Shown one piece after another: positions 48,423 through 59,350 of a DNA stretch of 64,000 nt. Origin of the DNA: Apiospora phragmitis (Eukaryota; Ascomycota; Sordariomycetes; Amphisphaeriales; Apiosporaceae); the NCBI GenBank assembly GCA_038363925.1, contig JAQQWL010000013.1, forward strand, positions 992,001-1,056,000, in the 5' to 3' direction. The notes under the pieces were generated by a model, which searched no databases, was not told where the DNA came from, and was given only the letters and a program-made list of their open reading frames with translations. Position numbers and translations under genes: made by a program. How positions within the stretch are numbered: the first letter of the stretch is position 1; every line of letters starts with the position of its first letter.

Positions 48423-50554
48423 TTAAGGCATCAAGCAATGCTTTCGAATTGCCTTGGGGCCGTGCTCGCTAAATTCGTTGTTAGCAAGATGCTCCTGTGT
48501 TCATGTACAATGGACAGACAAGTGGAATCAAGGGCGTCGTTGGGAGGTGTTGATTCGGGAATAGGGATGTTCAGCTTACTTGTAATCGACCCGGCTGAGA
48601 CTTGAGAGACGCTGAGCATCGACCATGTCGTTGCCGGGGTGCACGCAGTATACGAGGCGACCAGCCACGAGAGCACCGAGAAAGTGCGCCTCTTCGTAGC
48701 CGGCCTTGCTCCAATCCTGCAGATAATTCGGTAGCTGGGCCAGCTTGATGCTGGTCGGCGTCTGGGCGTGGGATTGGTGGGAGGCGTGCGCATCCGCAGT
48801 GGTCGTACCCGGGACACCAAGTGAAGCGGTGGTGGCAGCTTGCAGCAAGGGGTTGACGGAGCTGGTTGTGGGCAGAGGCAGCTGGCCCAGAGGAAGCGAA
48901 CCACTCGTGGAACCCGTAGGGGTCTGCGACCCGGTGCCAGTCGGGGTGGCCATATTAGAGGGAAGCTCCGACGTGAACATGGTGGCAGTGCTGGGGGATA
49001 TAAGATAGCGTGATATCAGCGTCTGTAAGACGTTTTCTTTGAGGCCTCGCAGCCTGCTTCCATTGCCTACAAACACAATATTGTTCCAGCAATCCGGTCG
49101 TTTGCTCAACTCGGGTATGCTCTGAATTGTATTGTAGATAAGTCTGGCAACCTGGTCGATGTACTCGCGGTCAACAAAGAGAAATCTCTCTAGTCCCACC
49201 TCGATGTCTTTGCGAATACGTTTGGTTCGTCGCTCAGTTACGGAGCTGGTAGCCTCGGGGGCAAAGGGCAAAACGTCCGTGGCCGTTTCGCCAGTAGGCG
49301 CAGGAGGCGCAGGAGCAGCGGCGGCGTCTCCTTCCACCTTGGGCGTCGGCTCGGCTACCGCTGTCGCTGCCGCATCGCCGTTGGTCGCAGGCGGGGCCAT
49401 AGACTCTACTTTGGGTGCGCCATTGGAGAGCGGAACCTGCACATCCTCGTGGACCGTCTCCTCATAGTAGAATGTATTTGTCTTGCGCTTGGCGTTGGGC
49501 AAGCGAGCGGGTCTGTTGGCGGCAGCCTCGGCTTCTTGAGCCTTGCGGTGCTTAGCCTTGGCCCTCTCCGCCTTCTCCTTCTCCTTCTTAGCGAGAAACT
49601 CTCGTGTGTTGCCGCTCGTGACGATGTTGGCCACATCGAGGACACCCTCGTCCGCTACTTTGTCGTCGACCCCATTCTCAACATCTCCAGCAGTACTGGG
49701 AGCCGCTATCGTGGACTCGTTGATCTTAGGTGCCTCGACCACGGAATGGGCCAAGGGCTCGGCTGCGACGTCCTCGTCAGGAAGCTCCATACAGTTCTTA
49801 GCAGTTGCGACATAAGGCAAAACTTCGGCGAGAGGGGACTTTTTCAGTTGTTCACACATGTCCAGAGTGAAGCCCTTGTCTTTCAACAGTCCATGCAATT
49901 TCTTGGTCAAGACGTTACCGCCTGCTTCCAGACCGGGAGTAAAGTAATCCAGGCTCCTGTGAGCAACAAGGTTGCTGTCCCAGACACAGGAAACGTCCAT
50001 CTTCTCGTAGCCAATGTCAACCACTGTCATGTTGAGCCACTTGAGGCCATACTGCGCAGCAAATGCGCTATGCATCAAGCATAGAGCTGGCGTCTTGGTC
50101 TTCTCGAATATGAAGCGCGCAATGATTTCATTGTCACCACGGGTCCACTGAGGTGAGGCCATTAGCACTATGGGGGTATTATGATAACTCGTCGTGAGAA
50201 GTTGGTGAACGTGGTCAAGGAATGCCAAAAAGGCCGCCATGTTGACGATGCGTCCTCTCTGGATGGGGTAAATGGCGCCCTCGCTCGAGTCCCGGTCCTC
50301 AACATATTCGAACTCATCGTCATCTTCGGGTTTGGCTGCGTCGCCGCCACCGTTCGCGGCGGCGGTGGCCTTCTTCCGCTTGTACGTATGGTAGGGAAGG
50401 TAGTCATCGGTGTCCGGGTCCTTGAACATGCGGGTAGGGAGACGATGCGAAGGTAGTGTAGCTCATTGCAGCCTAGTTGGGCAAGTGTGGTCTGACTGCC
50501 GGGGCAGATCACGAGGACCTGCTCCTCCTTCCATTTGCCCTGCTGGCCTGACAT
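48423..50554 (-). CDS. ARP9: actin-related protein ARP9 (one frameshift)
   Basis: Actin-related subunit of the SWI/SNF and RSC chromatin remodelers, paired with Arp7 on the helicase HSA region. The start MSGQQGKWKEEQVLVICPGS and the SLP/RMFKDPD segment are typical. The first 41 codons and the rest lie in different frames; adding one base to the GGG at 50432-50434 (CCC on the coding strand) joins them as SLP-RMFKDPD. Actin-fold pieces follow: IVLMASPQWTRGDNE, ALCLMHSAFAAQYGL, TVVDIGYEKMDVSCV, and NNIVFVGNGSRLRGLKENV near the end. A long disordered acidic/Ala-rich insert sits between. The last intron (48469-48579, CTAAC branch site) joins VDY to a 46-nt exon coding EHGPKAIRKHCLMP, the usual Arp9 tail. 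Corrected length is 673 residues. Confidence 0.87.
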
Positions 50555-51804
50555 GTTGCTTACGATGTCGCCCCGACGTTGCTAGCTTTAGAATATGCCC
50601 CTTTTGCGTCCGCGAAGGCTCAGCACGAGACTTAATCGGTTGCGATCTCGTCAAGGTCTAGAACGCGTTCGTCGCGCAAAGTCTACGGTAGGTGGTAAGT
50701 CCTGCGCCCTTCTCTCGAGGAATCCCTTCGGGGATAGTCTCTCCGGGATCGTAGTCGCTGCTGGTTGTCGGTTGAGCTGGAGCTGGTATGGACGACCAGC
50801 CACGTACCGGCTAGCTGGGGTCAGTGCAACGGGGAACCAAAGTTCGCGGGAACTCTTGTCAAAATTTCGGGGAGGCCAGTGCGGCTGAGGCCGGATTCCA
50901 ATTGAGCGCGTTTGAACTGGGCGCGTTCGGATACGCGGAGTTGATGGTCGACTGTGTATACACGGATACCATATACGGTGTATGCGTGCGTGAGGTGTCG
51001 TCGTAGATGGGATTTATCAGCCTCGTCACGTCACGTCGCGATGTGGAAAGCTGGTTGGCGCTTGCCGCGACTTGGCTGTGTGTGGTGCTTGCCTTTGCTG
51101 TAAGTAGGAATTGGCCAGGAAATGGTCTGAGCGTCTCCAGCCACTGTAGGCACCAATGTGGCTAGTGAGCTCCAGGTTAGTGGCTGTGCTAACTCTCTAT
51201 AGCTTACTCGTACCTACTTGGTAGGTATCATAATTCTTGGCAAGTATTCATCTACATACATAGGTACTCTGTAACCACTATATCAGATCACGCTGGGGAT
51301 TGATTACCAGACAAATGGACCACCAGAAAGTGTTCTCATGGAATTATGGACTTCTAGACAGTGTCGTTGGTTATGTGGTCTTTGTGGAGCTGTGGGCATC
51401 GTGGTGAACCGTTCCGTGGGCATCAGAGCATTGCGTCTTGAGTTAATTATGTACAGGTGATTATCTAGTTAATTAGATTTGCTAAAGGGGTATTCCGTCC
51501 TGAAAATTGAAGAAGAAGAAGAAAAACATGGGAGGGCTCTGGTCCTCTTCCTCCGCTTCATGATGCCAGCTCTTGCCACCAAATGGCAAAATTATAGAGA
51601 ATGTGCCTCCCTCCTCCTTAATTCGCCTCATATGGTCAGTAAGCTTCGCCCGCCATGCAGCAGCCTGGTCCTCCCTAAAAAGCATGGTAATCCCAGTCCT
51701 AAACGCCATTGTCCGTTTCTCATAACTTTTGAACTTGAAGAAAATGAATAAATCATACATCTACACGCCATCAGGCAGTAATAGCAGCTGCTTCCGTTCT
51801 CGGC
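50555..51804. other. ARP9 upstream region / SYLF gene 3' region
   Basis: About 1.25 kb. It includes GTACCTACTTGGTAGGT-like motifs near 51213. No gene recognised. Confidence 0.5.
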
Positions 51805-53937
51805 TCATGCTGAGCCTCCTTTGGCCGGTGGCAGCGTTGTATTTTCAGCATCTCTCGGGAGAGTGCTGCGAGTAATTCGCGAAGTATCCTCGCTCTTTTC
51901 TGATGTCTCAGTAGGCGTTATTGGATCTTTGACTGCAGAGTCGTCCGCTACCGCTAGAGGCTGTTCCTCAGCCTGTGTAGGGCTGCTGGGTGCAGACACT
52001 GGGGCAGCAAATTTTTCTTGTGCTTTGGGGGTCGCTGCCTCCTCGGCTGGTTGGTCCAGGTCGAACTCCTGTCGAAGTGGGCTGCTCACCATGTTGACCG
52101 CGCTTACATCGCCAAATTCAGACTTGTTCTGTCGAGACAGCCGGGCAGCACTGCGAGCGGGCAGTGGTGGGGGCACCCGCCGTGGAATGGTCACCACAGA
52201 ACCCTTCACCTGAACAGCTTGAGAAGCGACAATGGCCATTCGAGGTGGCTGGGCCGTTGCGACTTCGTACACGACGGGCTCCTCCGCATCCTCGAATTCC
52301 TCGCCGTCGACGTCATCATCATCAGTGTTATCCTGATCGTCCTCGTCGTCCTCGTCGTCGGCATCGGCTCCATTTTCCGTCTCCGAATGCGCCGTTGAAG
52401 TCTGACTTCCATGATCGTTGGCGTGTATATCCAGGCTTTCTTCCTTTATCGGGCTTGTCGTCATGACGATGGGTTCGTCAAGATCCGGAAAAGCCGATAG
52501 CTTTCGAAGAGCACTGATGTCAATTTTGGTGTAGTCAACCTCCTCCGGCTTCTTAGGTACCTCTGGCTCCTTAGTGTCCGAGCTTGAGTTGATCTGATGG
52601 CCATCCTCGCTTTGTTCTGGACTGGGTGTTGTATTGGGCGTGTTGACCTCAGTCTGCGTCTGAGCATCTGTCAGGTGACTACGCTCGGTAGCCATGGTCC
52701 TGTTCGACATGTAGCTGCCCCTGTTGCTCCTCGTCAACGAGTAGGTGTCAACACTATGACGACCGGCCCTTGGCAAGACTGAGCTCGAGGGACTTGGGCA
52801 GAACTCAAATTGACTGCTGTCTGGTCTTAGCCTGCTACCCGCCTCACGGATCTCCAACCCAGCCATTTCCAGAGCCAAGACCCCATATGGGTCGGGATCA
52901 TCCATGTCTGGAATGCCAAATATTGGTGCAAGGGAGGCTGCGCTACCTGTCGTATCCTAAGCTTGCATCGCTAGGCGCGGGGTGCGCGGATAACTGTTCC
53001 AGTAAACTCGCGTCGTAATCTGTGCGACCTTCAGCGGCCTTTAGCATTTCCGTCAAAGGCCTGAGTTGCGGCAGACTTTGATTCACGTCACCGGCCAAAA
53101 TCTTGGGAACACTGAAAGGGTTTCCATAGAATCGTTCGTTCTCGTCGGTGCTCTCATTCAGTACGGTTCCTTCCAGTTTGACCTCCGCCAGCTGCCCCTT
53201 TGATCTCACATAGGTGAATACTGTGTCGCTCAAGTCTGTACATCTGATTTCGTTTTCCCACAGTCCTAACGAGACCAGTGGTCCGGCCGTCATCCCGACG
53301 TCCGTACCAAGGACCACTTTTGGTCGGCCCATAGCTTCTAGCATGGTAAAGGTGTTGATGACCATGACACAGTCGTACACGTCGACGCCAAGGAGGAAAC
53401 CGAGCGTTGCCGTTTGAAGTATTAGGCCGGATGGAGGCGACCAGGTACCATCCGACTTGCGAGCTAACAGAATACCACTGCCACCTGAGCCAGTCGACGA
53501 CCACAGTCCGGAACGCATCGAAGTGAATATGGCCAAGCCGACGGCATTTTGTATTATTCGCGGTGGTATCTTCTTTAACACTTGACTCGTAGTTTGATTG
53601 CTCGATGTCGTCGAAGGGCTGCTAGGGCGGTCATCGGGTGCCACGAGGCCCTCGCCTAATCACACAACGTATTAGTGGTTGACTCCCCAGGCTAGAAGCG
53701 GTGGGCTATCGTACGGCAGAAAGCCTGGAGAATGCGCGCGGCCTTCTCGCATTCCTTGTCCAGAGTGCCGGCCCAGAAAGCTTCGCGTCCATACCGCGAG
53801 CCGCTGAGCCGGTTGTTCGAGGAGGGGATCTTATCCGCCCATCCGCGGACCTTGTCGAGACTGTTCTTGCCCGTCGACCCTGCACTACTCCTCGACGACC
53901 GGTCCCAGGACGGCAGCAGGGCCGAAACCCGCTGCAT
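51805..53937 (-). CDS. SYLF-domain (Ysc84/Lsb3-like) protein with acidic tail (one frameshift)
   Basis: Member of the SYLF (DUF500) family, whose Ysc84/SH3YL1 proteins bind phosphoinositides and F-actin at endocytic sites. Exon 1 (53937-53715) starts MQRVSALLPSWD, the usual start; a 59-bp intron with a CACTAATAC branch site follows. Exon 2 (from 53655) carries KIPPRIIQNAVGLAIFTSMR, GSGGSGILLARKSDGTWSPP, GFLLGVDVYDCVMVIN and LGTDVGMTAGPL, the core of the SYLF fold. After SDASL the frame changes: dropping one base of the doubled C at 52956-52957 (GG on the coding strand) continues as SLDTTGSAASLAPIFGIPDM and into an acidic, Ser/Pro-rich disordered tail to 51805. Corrected length is 690. No SH3 domain is present, unlike yeast Ysc84. 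A TTG-initiated 14-codon extension is ignored. Confidence 0.83.
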
Positions 53938-56900
53938 TTTGAAAGAGTCTAAATCGTGGGCGGGTGGCGATGTCGACAACTGCCCGGCAAGCTATGTTGG
54001 CGTAGCCACTGCGGCACTGTGTAATAGAGAGAGCGGTTGCTTCCTGGGTTTGCCAAGTCGATGGGTCGTGAATTTACGAAGCTGGTATTTGAGGTAAGAC
54101 CCGGCCCGGCCCCCAATTGCACAGAAAGAAGAGCAAAAGTCGGACTTCGTGGTTGGGAGGAGGGGGGAAACGAACGATTGAAAGAATGACGGATTCGCAG
54201 GAGTGAAGTTTTGACTGGGCCTGCGCCCTAGTAAGTAGACAAGGAAAGCGCAGGGGTGGTGGGATGCTGTAACAAACCCGAGTGGGTTAGAGGAAGGATC
54301 AATGGATGGAGGGATGGGATGGGAAAGATGGGAAGGCTGCAGCTGCAGGCAGCCAAGGCAAAGGAAGTACGTGTATGTGTTGCATGTGGCATTGCCGAAC
54401 GTTCGATGGCGGCCGAAGATGGAGGAGCAAGTCCAGGTTTTCTTTTAACGTAGATACCTCTCAGCAGGTACACTGGCTGCTTGCTAGGGCTCCAGCTTGG
54501 AAGAGGCTTTGCCGTTAGGTGTCGCCGTAGCGCAGCGGCCAGCACCCAGCCTAGCCCGGCCCCAGCTCAAGATTAACGACAATTAATAAAAGGGACTCTC
54601 TGTCTCTCATGTTGCCCATCCCATACCTGCTGACGGCAGCATCCACCGCTCGGGGTTCGCGTGTATGTAGCAGTAGCAGTAGCAGTATTTACACGCTGGT
54701 CTGCGCTAATAAGGGTGATAGAAGATCCAGACAATGGTGAACCAAAGGCAGGCACACTGCTTACACTTGCAAAACAACAGAAGCAATATGATGTATGCTG
54801 TTGTTGATTCCGCAATGTACCGACTGTTTATATCGTACAAGTCGCAGCAGGCTTAGACAGGGAGGGGCATCCTTGTGCCTTGTGCCTTGTGGATAAAGGA
54901 TGGAGGATGACGGGCTTTTGAGATGGGCCCTTATTTCTTGTTTCGTTGATGTGGTTGCGCCTGGCCCAATCAGTCGGCCATGATGAATTCAAAATTTAGA
55001 CCCAGGAACGAGGCACGACGGGGGGGATGCTGAGTGGGTGTAGATGGCAGCACAAACAATTAAGGTAGGGAGGTGGGGTGGGCTGTGTGCGTGCCAAATA
55101 GATGGGCAGGCAACCTAGCAGCAGCTAAATGAAAGCCCGTTCGTTTGCAGCAAGTATGCAGACCATGACCATGTACAACGAACGAAACAGCTTTCTTCAA
55201 TTCACACACACTCACACATGCTCACGAACCGTACCCGATGTGGGGAATGCAGGAGAGAATAATAGACACCAGCTGGGGCAACACAAGAGTTTCAGATAAC
55301 AGGCGAAGAGGGACACGCATGAGCTGTACCTAATGATAGGTGATGTTGTATAGGATAGGCTGGGAATGTGAGATAATTCCGCATCAGAGAGTTTGCCGAT
55401 ACTTTTGTTGAGCCAGACCAGAGCCAAACTGTACTGCGTCCATACAGGCATTCCTATGTAGGTACTATTTGCATCTAAACTAGCAGTTGCTTTCGGCCGT
55501 CTTTTGTTTGCAAATACGGAGTACCTGGCATTGGAAATAGAGGCTCGAATTAATCACAAGACCGTTCCATCATCCGGGTGGCCAATGTACCGTACCCAGA
55601 GCAAGTCGAGTCAAGCGATGCCGCCATGTGAACAGCCAATGAGCTGGAACGGCAAGGCGTATCTCCGCCAATTTTACATTACAGGTTGTATGACAACTCG
55701 AAGTTGCTCATCTCGAGAAGCGCGCGATGGCGTCCCTTTGTGTCTCAGGGTCATCATGTTTTTTCACTTGTTGCTCTTGGCCAGCCAGGTGAGCGCATGA
55801 CCACGCTCGGTATTCCTTTTGATCCCCCACACCATCTATGTATCCCCTTTTCATCGCGACATACAGCTGTTGCCACTATCGAGTCTCTCCTTTCCCCCTA
55901 CAGCGCCAACGGACTAGTCCCCCTCGTTTGTACATATTTGCCGTTTTGGCGACAACGAAAAAGAACAAAGACATACACAAAAACGAAAGACGGCATCCAC
56001 GGAAGCCAAAAGGGGGGGGGGAGGGGGGGGTTTAGCGGTACCTTGCAAGTGTAGTGGTGTGTACAAGCAGGGCTCCCCTAACCTGCATTCTTGGCAAGAT
56101 CTTCCCATTCCGCAATGGAGATGAAGGATGCGAGCTTGTTCGTAAGAACGGTCTACTTCACAGTAGTAGTATGCATATGCCGGTAGCTTACGGCAAGCGA
56201 GCAAAATACCATGCATAAGCACATACGAAGTTCTTGCTGTATAATACTGGAACTTGGCCCAACAACAAGAAAGTTTTATGGTCTACTCCGTAGAGGAGAG
56301 GAGCACCATCTTGGGGTGCATCGTGATACGACATTCCGCTCTCCGGGGACAATACCCTCCCTGTTTGTAGCCGTACTACGGCGTTATTTAGAAACACGTC
56401 TTAGATCCACGGGTTCAGCAAACTTCCGGCCTGCAATCTCGCTGGAGCGAGATACAAAAAATAGACCCATGTCATGGATGATGCCATGGGATTGAGCCCA
56501 CAATCCTTACAACCCACAATCCAGACGGCGCAAGCACAACACACGCTGAAGCGGCTCTGTTCGTCCAACAAGGTCTACCCCGGAAATGCATGCCTGACCA
56601 ACTTACAGTGGTGCTTACACCTCGAAAGGATGCACCGGCGAACCCACCCACTAAGTGGAGGTGCTAAGAACGAGAACTTCTGAGCCACTCTGAAGTACTT
56701 AATCATGATGCGCCATGTATGCTCTTCCCTGGCTCTGTTTCTGTTTCTTTTCTTCTAGTGCTGTACCTGGATCATAGTTAAGGCCATTATTGTCCCTGAA
56801 GATCACCCCAGTCTCCAAGCTACTGATCAGCGTGGCATGCGACGCTGAACGTGTGTTTTCAAGTTCTAGGTTGGTTTTCATACGTATGTAGCAACGGAGC

Positions 56901-58052
56901 GCAAGGTTCAGCAACTTGCCAGCTCCCGCGGTCGGTTACGCGGCCACATCATCGTCTATCGTCATCGCCGACGGAAGATTTTGAGCATTATGGATTATAG
57001 GCAGATGGGGTTCGAAAAGTTGATAGTCAATGGAGAAGCGGAGGTACCGAGGCTCCCGGCCCACGAGACACCTATTTTCAAGTAACAAATCTCGTTCGGA
57101 TTTCTTTTGCACCGGAGAAATGACATGCAATATCGAAAGAGAAAAAAAAGTTAGCCTCCAGCTCCGCAAATGCGGAAAGAGAAAACGGGTCACTGTCTAG
57201 AACAGTATGTCTCATGCTGTTACAACTAGCGGCTTACACTAAGGGATGGCCGATGAATTCAATGAAGTAAACATTCATGCGGCTTGACACGATGTTTATA
57301 CTGGAATACTCTCGCCTTGCCTTAATATAATGTGGACTACATACTAGTAGATCCGGGTACATGAATTAGTAAATACTATGAAGCTAGCTGTCCGCGTTCA
57401 TTGTACGGCATATTGGTGGCCAGCTATATCTCCATGGCAGTAACGGAATCAAGCCGTTTTAGGGGTCCAGTAGAGAATATACGCCGGTGTTGCGGCGGCA
57501 CGAGTATGGATGAATGGCACCCAAGGTAATTGCAAACCCTTCATATTATAGCAGTGAGACCCATCGTCTTAGAAATCACGGTTTGTAATCAACAGTGGTA
57601 GTTAAGAATTTGTGATCCTTTGATTCATGTTCATACTGTAAAACGCCATGATATCACGATCCTATTTCGTACCCATCTGCAAATGCATCTAATGTGAAAG
57701 TACGCCACGAGACCATCCAAGATGGAACTGCCAAAAGAATAAAAAAACGCCTAAATGCCATGCTTCAAGGTATGTAGTTGTACAGGAAAACAGAGGAGGG
57801 TATGGGCGCCAAAATCAAATGAACTCCGCTTGACGCTTTCAAGAATTGAGAGTTGGCTGTGTCCATATCACATGACTATACCACGTGAGGTGCATGTCGG
57901 CATCGACATCTCGCCTCCGCGATACGTTAAATCGACCCTTTCTCAGCTATGCCCATGCTGAACGACCAAGAAACCCTCCTCTTCACCTCATCCCTCGAGC
58001 TCCATGGTTACGATGCCTACACGCAACACCTGGCCATCACCGCCGGCTTCCA
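53938..58052. other. long intergenic interval with no supported gene
   Basis: About 4.1 kb of mostly short frames without domains. It contains a strong G-rich block at 56012-56030. The first part should include the SYLF gene promoter, and the last part the 3' region of the F-box gene. A decayed gene or non-coding transcript cannot be excluded. Confidence 0.5.
56012..56030 (+). repeat. long G-run pair (G10-A-G8)
   Basis: Ten G, one A, then eight G. Such a block can fold as a G-quadruplex and is difficult to sequence. Confidence 0.85.
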
Positions 58053-59350
58053 TCAGTCGTCCTGCTGGGCCAGAAGAGTTCCCGGGTACATCCCGCCGAG
58101 GAGGACGTACTCCTCAAATGGCTGGCAGCTGATCGTCTTTCGCGAGGCGCGAACCCAGCCGGGGCGCGGTACCGGCTCCCAGGACTCATCCGTCAGTGGG
58201 TAAAAATTATATGACTCGTGAGATGAGAAGCCGTGGGGTTCGCACTCAAATATGCCTTCTAGATGCATCCGTTCCAGCTTCGACATCTTGGTCCGCAGCG
58301 CGGTAAACAGTGACTTGAATGTTCCTTCGTGCAGATGGACTCCTCCAGTCGAGGCCGAAAAGGGTTTCGCCAGCCCACGGCCACCAAGACGTAGCCGCTC
58401 CAGAGTAGAAGCATGCAGAGCCAAGAAATCCCGAAGGTCCTCTTCCTCACATGAAACACCTTCCAGGGTCAGGTCGGTCAGCTGAGAATACCGGAAGCCA
58501 TTCAGCATTTCTCGGAAGGAAAGGACGAATTTGGAATCCCAGCTGTTGTAAGGGTGGAAAGCGAGCTTTAGATGCTGCAAGTTCTTGGGCAACTGCAGCA
58601 GATATCCTAGACCGTTTACGGCCTTCACCGCCGAGGCCGGGCCCTGTAAGCCGGACGGGTCTATGGTTAGATTAAGGCGTGATAAGCTTGCGAACGACTT
58701 CGCGTGGTTGAACCAGTGCCTGCGCTGGTCGGGAATCTTGAAAATCTCCAAAGGAAACCGGTCGATTGTGAAGGAGGAGAGCCGTACGCTGTGTAGAGCG
58801 AAGATGATGGCATCCAGGTTTTGGTAGGCCGCGGCCCGGTTCATCCTCCGACAGCCCGGCACCTCGTAAACCTCGCGCAGGATTTGATTGTCGAGGGGGC
58901 ATTGGGTGAAAGTGACCTCGACGTGCTTCAGGTTGGGAAGAGAAGTAAGGGCCTCCCTGAGATCATCGCGGCGCGTATGGAACTGGGCCAGCGACTTGCG
59001 CCCGCGCTTGATCTTCTCGAACTCGAAAAAGGCAGCACTGAGCACATCGGAGCGGTCCTCCGGAGCTCCAGGAAATGCCGACCGTAGGCGGCGTGCCTGG
59101 CATCGTAATCGTCCAAGTCGGAAAGGTTTATGACAACGGTCTCGATACTGCCCCGCAACTGGTGGTGCAAGGCGATATTGTGAAGACGGTCTATGTCATT
59201 CCGATAGCTCAGGACGGTGAAGCTGGGTGACAGCAAGTACTCGTATCCCACATTAGCCAAGGTGGAGTTGACCTCGCGCAGTACCTTGGTAGAAGGAAAA
59301 TCGCAGTAGCTGTAGATGAGCCGCAGCAGCTCGACCGGTAAGGCTTCCAT
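58053..59350 (-). CDS. F-box-like protein with leucine-rich repeat-like body (one frameshift)
   Basis: The start MEALPVELLRLIYSYCDFPS and LREVNSTLANVGYEYLLSP form an F-box-like helical motif (LPxELLxxI), the adaptor of SCF ubiquitin ligases. The following 390 residues have irregular leucine-rich segments (LPNLKHVEVTF, LSRLNLTID, LTDLTLEGVSCEE, LERLRLGG, LERMHLEGIFEC) like the LRR-type partner-binding region of fungal F-box proteins. The first 87 or so codons and the rest are in different frames; one base is missing near 59061 (in the CCGG of GAGCTCCGGAG on the coding strand). Corrected length is 432 residues. Upstream Met codons lie in low-complexity sequence, so the Met at 59350 is chosen. 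The ubiquitin-ligase role is inferred from the motif only; the substrate is unknown. Confidence 0.72.

Noticed and set aside
52906..52965. Intron (GTAGCG donor, TTCCAG acceptor) to join the two SYLF frames
   Set aside because: The join is out of phase and would bring in an immediate stop; a single-base indel fits all residues.
53938..53979. 14-codon N-terminal extension of the SYLF protein
   Set aside because: It begins with TTG, not ATG; MQRVSALLPSWD is the usual family start.
54520..54545. GTAGCGCAGCGG segment resembling a tRNA D arm
   Set aside because: No anticodon or T arm follows at the right spacing.
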